Source: Przewalskia tangutica | Taxonomy: Eukaryota; Streptophyta; Magnoliopsida; Solanales; Solanaceae | Direction of reading: 5' to 3' | Assembly (NCBI GenBank): GCA_029844215.1 | Contig: CM056738.1 | Coordinates: 65,811,593-65,875,592 of the forward strand | DNA: 64,000 nt | Shown here: positions 58,133 through 64,000 of the stretch, one piece after another | Layout: every line of letters starts with the position of its first letter | Numbering within the stretch: the first letter of the stretch is position 1 | The notes under the pieces: generated by a model | Databases searched by the model: none | Seen by the model: the letters and a program-made list of their open reading frames with translations, nothing else | Told to the model about the DNA's origin: nothing | Made by a program: the position numbers and the translations under genes

Positions 58133-61100
58133 TGTCACGACTGCCCGGCCCGTGGATCGTGCCTTACCCGCACCCCAGAGTCATACATCGAGTAATCGGA
58201 ATATAAAATAACCAAGATATGAATCGGTATAAATTGAGACACGATATACGAAGAAAGTTGCCTTCGGCATAAATAATAATAACAACTCTTTCAAAATGAG
58301 CTTTAATCCTTTCTTTACAACCCCGCCCACAACAAGATTACTGCACTCTACGAATGATATGACAACAACGACGGGGCGGGGCCATACCCCTGAATGTAAG
58401 CACCTACAACAACAGGGGACTATACCAAGATAAGCCTCCGGAGGAACGGAGCTTCTCAAACGCTGAACTGTGACCCTAGGAGCTAGGATCAACGACTGGT
58501 GTACCTTTACCTGCGGCATGAACGCAGACCCCCGAAGCGAGGTCGATAACAAAAATTTAGTATGTGAAATCAAAATATCAGAATGAAATCATAGTAGTCT
58601 ATATAAAGCGGGAGACATGTATGATAACCAAACTACGATTCACAATAAATAAGCGATATATCAAGTCGTGACTCACGCCCTCAAAGTCATCACTCAAATA
58701 TAAACATGGGTCTCACGCCCACAACATCAATCATGCCCGCGGAATACCTTCCTCACTGCCGGCAGTCAATGATAGAAAAGCACCAAGGAATACACATGAA
58801 CAGCAGGTCCCACCTGTGTCCAAATAAAACAGTACAGGGTAAGTACGAAGGCATAGCCGACATTAACACCTACGGTACTAACAAGGTCATAAATCAGATC
58901 ATGATATCTGTCTGACCGTCACATGATCAAAGCCGGTCGCCGCCCGCAATATCAAATGCGCGTCTAGCCCTGAACTCCCGCGACTCGCATAGGCCAATCT
59001 CATAGGCCCGCATGAGGTATAACCCCGCATCGAGGTAGCTACTCCGGCATCGCCCCGACTCGCGATCCGCATGGCCACATAGACCGCATGACCATAAAGG
59101 CCGCACACTAACTGGAACTCGTAGCTCCGCATAGGCCCCCGGGACCCGCATGAGGTATTCTCGAATCATGGTCCCAGACCGCCTGAGTCTACCCCGCATC
59201 GGAGGGCAGCTTAACCCCCGGAAACACGGTGAGTGGTATAATACCAACATAACAGTTTATCGTTTAACCAACATAAGCACAATCAAGGGAAAAACCCTTT
59301 TACACAAACATCACAGAATACTAACACACGTAGCATCCTAATATGATTACTTATCCAATTAACACGAAGGTATTACAAGGCTATCACAAACCAACACAAT
59401 CAAGTTATACACACAAGGTACTTCCTACTATAAGTCAACATGTTCGGGTTGCTATCCCCAAAGTACTCCATACATTAACTTTTTAAAAGATACGTTACTT
59501 TCACAAAAGTCACACAATACCCGCAGTATATGAAAAGAGAGTGATTATCTTTTGAAGTAAATCAAAACACTTATCTTTGTACAATCAAGTAACAACATTA
59601 TTATCCAAACGTCCAAGTTTGCCTAATTTCAAATGTTCACGTTTCTTATTTTAGAAAGGTTTCGTAGTTCATAGTCTTACCCATTTAAGAATATAATTCT
59701 CTTTTAAACCATCTGAGAAACATAAGCCTTATATGTGAGTAGGATATTCTTGTTTATAACAATCTTATTACAAAGACGATCTAGGAAATATCATTTTGTC
59801 TCATCTTAGCTTCTATGCAGATGGAAGTTTCTACTGATTTTAATAATACTAAATCTGTCAAAACATTTCCTTTTATTAACGCTGCAGTGGTTTGTCGATA
59901 CACATTCTGATTTCCGAAATCAGTAAAACATTCTTAAGCCGTTATACCTAACTTTCCATAAAGCTAGTATAACTCTTGAGTTTTAAAAAAAAAACAAGTA
60001 TTACTCCTTCTTCCAAAATGATTCAGAAATCTTTTGAAATACTTCAAGTTCTTTATTAACACATAACACGCCAGTTATAGTTCAAATCAGTTACCTTTTA
60101 AAAACCACAAGTATTTCTTACCAACATAAAGTTGTTATAACCAACTTCCCATAAAGCCGTTATAACACTTTATGTTTTAAACCAATCAAATACATTTAGC
60201 ACATGTACGTCTACCGTACTACATAGTTCACACATATCATGCTAGAAGAGATAGGAAGAGGTTCACATACCTCGCGACGAGTATCGACTAATAGCAAAAC
60301 GCTCCAAGTACTTCCAACTGTCGGCTACTCCTCAAGCCAAGTAGATCGCGCCATACGTAGTACTTCAACCTATAAGGCCACAAGGCGCTTATTAACATTT
60401 AGATTCCTTCGTAGAACATTCTACAGAAAATTCGGCAGCACCTCCCCCCCCCGCAACAACGTAAATCTCCTCCTCTAACTGGCCGCTACCAAGCCAACCG
60501 CGGGGTTATACGCTTAATCCGGACGCACAATTCTACCTCATGAAAAGCTACACAAGTCTCATGTAATACACCCTATGTAAATCTGATTCAAGACTCTTCT
60601 TTCGAAAAGGTTTCTTATTATTCAGGCTTAAGTCAAAAGACATTGCCGACAACAACGTTCAGTTCTATATATAGTATACTTCAACTATATAGTCTAACAA
60701 TCATGTAATCTCCAATTACAATAGAGGGACAAGATATTTACCTCGATAAGCCCATAATTATCCGAGTTTAAATGTCGATCCTGAGCAAGGTTTAGCTCCT
60801 ACTCAAGGCCCGACTCCGCCTCCAAACAACCCTTAGAAGTTCTAACCAACTTCTACTTATACCTTCAACTACGGGTGAAGATTTACTTAGTGTTCGGTTT
60901 TGTGACTGACGGAAAGTATAATAGTATAACTGGCTTTTTAGAAGGTATAACCTTAGAATACTACAAGGTATATGACTAAGGTAATTTGGGCATTATAACA
61001 ATACTTTGAGAGTATTTCTACCAAGAGGGGTGTTTTATACGAGACAACTAGGCTGGGGAGAGTACCCACGGCCATACTACTAGGAGGGGAGGGCTCTCGC

Positions 61101-61652
61101 CGGGGAGGATGGTGTTGGACGAGAACACTACAAAGAGAGGGGGAGGATTTTTAACACTTAGAAATGATTTTTGGATGAAGAATTTCATCAACAAAGGGGG
61201 GTATTTATAGGTCAAGAAATGGCCAACCAATGGCCAAGATTCTTCCAAGTGTTAGGCAAGTGTAAGGTGTAGATTAAGCCATGTGTTGTGTGGGTCCCAC
61301 TTGGTCATCAACCACACAAATATCCTACCAAACATTGACCAAATGTTTTAGGCAACAAAAATGCCAAAAACGTGCCCAACAATTCCCTTTGGTGCCGTCC
61401 ACTTGCTCCCAATGTGAGGGTGACACATGTCACCCTCCCGTTGGTCCAAAATGTTTCGTCTCTCGGAAAAATCCGCAAAAATTAGAAATGACATAGCCGG
61501 AATTTTCCTTACGAAAGCTGTGAAAACGTTTCGTCGAAAAACGACTCTAACCGGGTGTTGTGAACAAAGTTAAATCGGCCAAGCCTAATTAAAAGTTTCA
61601 ATTTTTCTACGTACGTCCTTACGTACATACTCTGGAAATACGGGGTATAACA
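58133..61652 (-). repeat. 5' LTR of outer element
   Basis: It starts TGTCACGACTGCC and ends 'cggggtataaca'. TATA is at 61202-61209 (minus). Its sister at 43288 differs by scattered 1-3-base indels. Confidence 0.85.
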
Positions 61653-62635
61653 AATTTAATAAATTAAAGTGCAGGAATTTAAAGGAATTTAATTGAGGTG
61701 GCTCGGCCAACCATAAATGCAGAATTTAAATAATTAAAAGACAGGAATTTAATTGCAGTAGGTGGTAGAACCAACCATGTTGCAAGATAATTAAAATAAT
61801 TAAAAACGTGAATTTAAATGCAAGAATTTAAAGAACATGATTTTTTTAAAGATAGAGGAGGCAGTGCCTTCCATTATCGTTTTTATTCAAAACTTTAAAG
61901 TACTCACAAGGAGTTTAATTTGGTAACAGAGTATTTGGATAATTCTGTTATGAATCAGTGAGTGAACTGAATCATATCAATTTGGATAATTTTCTGGGTA
62001 AATTATCGGGTATGGAATATTTGGGAATATTAGTTCATAGACTCCCCGAGGTCTTATGAACTTGGAATATTTGAGTAACCTATTCTACTAAGGGGAAGAA
62101 CTTTGATGATCTTCAACTTCTAGAGAGAAGGAAGAGAATTCTTAAAACTGTAAAGAAAATAACTTTACAGTTTATCGATTCACCAAGTTAGGCCGAGGAT
62201 CTAAAGGGGACAATAAATAGGGAAAAAACTGACATATAAGGGATTGAATAATATAAAGATAATCAAAAGTACGACAGGTAAATAGAGAGAAACTAACTTA
62301 GCTAAGGTTCCTCATGAAGGAAGCCATAGTCATAAGGTTCTGCAGGAATTTAATGAATTAAAGTGCAGGAATTTAATGGAAATTAATTGAGGTGGCTCGA
62401 CCAACCATAAATGCAGAATTTAAATAATTTAAAGACATGAATTTAATTGCAGTAGGTGGTAGAACCAACCATGTTGCAAGATAATTATAATTTAAAAACG
62501 TGATTTTTTATTCAAAACTTTAAAGTACTTACAAGGAGTATTTGGATAATTTCGTTATGAATCAGTGAGTGAACTGAATCATGTCAATTGGATAATTTTC
62601 TGGGTAAATTATCGGATAAAGTATATGTCACGACC
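61653..62635. repeat. Pararetrovirus-derived tandem repeat, period about 700 bp
   Basis: The block 'gttaggccgaggatctaaagg' to 'ttctgcaggaattt' occurs at 62191-62352 and at 43121-43287. Joined across the LTR element, the unit is about 700 bp and repeats with 'gaattaaagtgcaggaattta' at 61662 and 62354. Part of the unit (61925-62080) matches 40690-40860 inverted. It is non-coding. Confidence 0.7.
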
Positions 62636-64000
62636 CGAACCCGGGCCCGTGACTGGTGCCTTACCCCGGGCACCCTAGTGATACAATCATCAGAGTAATC
62701 AGCGGAATATAAAACATGACATGACATAATATGAAATATGAAACAGTTCATCTGAGAAAACTTGCCTTTCGGCATATATATATAACAACTAGAACAGTTA
62801 CATCCCTATTTACGACTCTGCCACAACAAAGCATGCACTTCTAAGAATGATATGACAACAATGGCGGGACAGGGCCCCGCCATACCCCTGAATGTAAGTA
62901 CCTACAACGACAGGGGACTATACCACTGATAAGCCTCCGGAGAAACGGAGCTTCCCAAACGCCGAACTGTGACCCTATGAGCGAGGATCAACAACTGGTG
63001 TACCTCTACCTGCGGCATGAATGCAGCTTCAAGGAGGTCGCGACAACAGTACCAAGTATGTGAAACGAAAAGCATCAAGTAAAATCAAAGTATTTAAAAC
63101 CATTTGCAAATACAACTAGTTCTAATCGCACATAGTGCCACAACATAAACAAGAGCAAAATAGATATAATGTAATCGGTCTTTTCTAGGCCGCGAATGAT
63201 CGGGCAAGGCCAATCGCCCATAGTATCATTATGCGTGCCTAATCTCGACTTCCGTAGTCCGCATAGTCACATGCGGACTGCATGAGGTATTCCTCGACGG
63301 GGTAGCTAACCCCTGTACTCCTCGACTCCGCACCGCATAGTCTCATAGACCGTATAGTCACATGCATCGCATAGGGCATCCCCGTGACGGATAAAACACC
63401 GAATGATCAATCTCGAACTCTCGCAGACTCGCATAGTCGCATTGCATCGGGATAGACGTATAGACCCGCATCAAGGGTGGCAAGCCCTTGGTATAACAAG
63501 TCAAGGGGGTAGGTGATATAATAACAGTACAACGGGCTTACCGTTTTAACAACATAAGCACCACAAGGGAAACCCCTTTACACAAACATCCCAAGATACT
63601 AACACCCGTAGCATCCTAACATGTTTACTTATCAAATCAACAAGAAAGTATTACAAGGCTATCACAAACCAACACAATCAAGTTATTCACACAAGGTACT
63701 TTCTACTTTATGTTAACAAGTTTGGGTTTTTATCCCCAAAGTACTTCATACATTAACTCTTTAAAAGATCCGCTTCTTTCACAAAAAGTCACACAATACC
63801 CGTATATAAAAAAATAGAGTGACTATCTTTTTAAGTAAACCAAAACACTTCCCTTTGTAAAATCAAGTAACAACATTATTTTCCAAACGTTCAAGTTTGC
63901 CTAATTTCAAATGCTCAAGTTTCTCATTTTCAAAAGGTTTCGTAGTTCATAGTTTTAATCACTTAATGATATAATTCTCCTTTAAAACAATTTGAGAAAC
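62636..64000 (-). mobile_element. LTR of gag-only gypsy family, cut by window end
   Basis: It starts TGTCACGACCCGAACCCG and is homologous to 43288-44700. It sits in the second pararetrovirus-derived unit. The primer-side sequence is on its left, with no internal region, so it is a left (3') LTR or a solo LTR. Confidence 0.85.

Larger units (their letters stand above)
43288..61652 (-). mobile_element. Gag-only long-LTR gypsy element, interrupted by a sister element
   Basis: LTRs are at 43288-46745 and 58133-61652. TSD AATTT is at 43283-43287 and 61653-61657. Its internal region (about 2.59 kb without the insert) is split right after the polypurine tract by the plus-strand element 46767-55556. 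It inserted into the pararetrovirus-derived repeat, whose halves match up across it. No pol domain is visible. Confidence 0.9.

Noticed and set aside
1..64000. tRNA or rRNA genes
   Set aside because: No cloverleaf or rRNA core seen; tRNA-like matches are only retroelement primer sites.

Overview
The window is repeat-dense plant nuclear DNA and I see no intact host gene, rRNA or tRNA. The evidence is nested LTR retrotransposons of both superfamilies, plant-type LINEs, a hAT transposon, a Tourist-like MITE and fragments of an endogenous caulimovirid (pararetrovirus). The caulimovirid and one short dispersed repeat look like those of nightshade-family (Solanaceae) genomes. The family assignment is an inference; I could not search a database.

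Layout. 1-1328: end of a long LTR on the minus strand. 1329-6150: decayed Athila-like Ty3/gypsy element with a protease-end fragment, a pseudogene for a 'putative plant transposon protein' and an LTR. 6886-15209: three-layer nest. A Tourist-like MITE (TSD TTA) holds a Copia element (TSD GGATG, LTRs about 203 bp), whose integrase is split by a 3.0-kb solo LTR of a gypsy family (TSD TAAAT). 15210-19791: AT-rich DNA with a second MITE-like stretch, an old gypsy LTR and an LTR/promoter-like stretch. 19792-29053: complete minus-strand element with 3.4-kb LTRs and only about 2.45 kb of internal sequence. 29471-33392: two LINE pieces in inverted orientation. 33393-37979: gypsy remnant containing a hAT transposon (8-bp TSD TTCATAAC). 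37980-43287 and 61653-62635: rearranged endogenous pararetrovirus and a tandem array of its non-coding part. 43288-61652: a second long-LTR element (TSD AATTT), itself carrying a third on the plus strand at 46767-55556 (TSD CATTC). 62636-64000: start of one more LTR.

The three complete long-LTR elements share one design: LTRs of 3.2-3.5 kb, a tRNA-Met type primer site, a decayed gag with a CCHC knuckle, then non-coding sequence to the polypurine tract, and no recognisable protease, reverse transcriptase or integrase. This fits a non-autonomous gag-only ('TR-GAG') family that must borrow pol from a related Ty3/gypsy chromovirus. Insertion order can be read from target-site duplications: pararetrovirus array, then the outer element, then the inner one; and MITE, then Copia, then solo LTR.

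Many small differences between LTR copies fall at CAG/CTG/CCG sites, which suggests consensus errors at methylated cytosines. Frameshifts in the youngest elements should therefore be read with caution.
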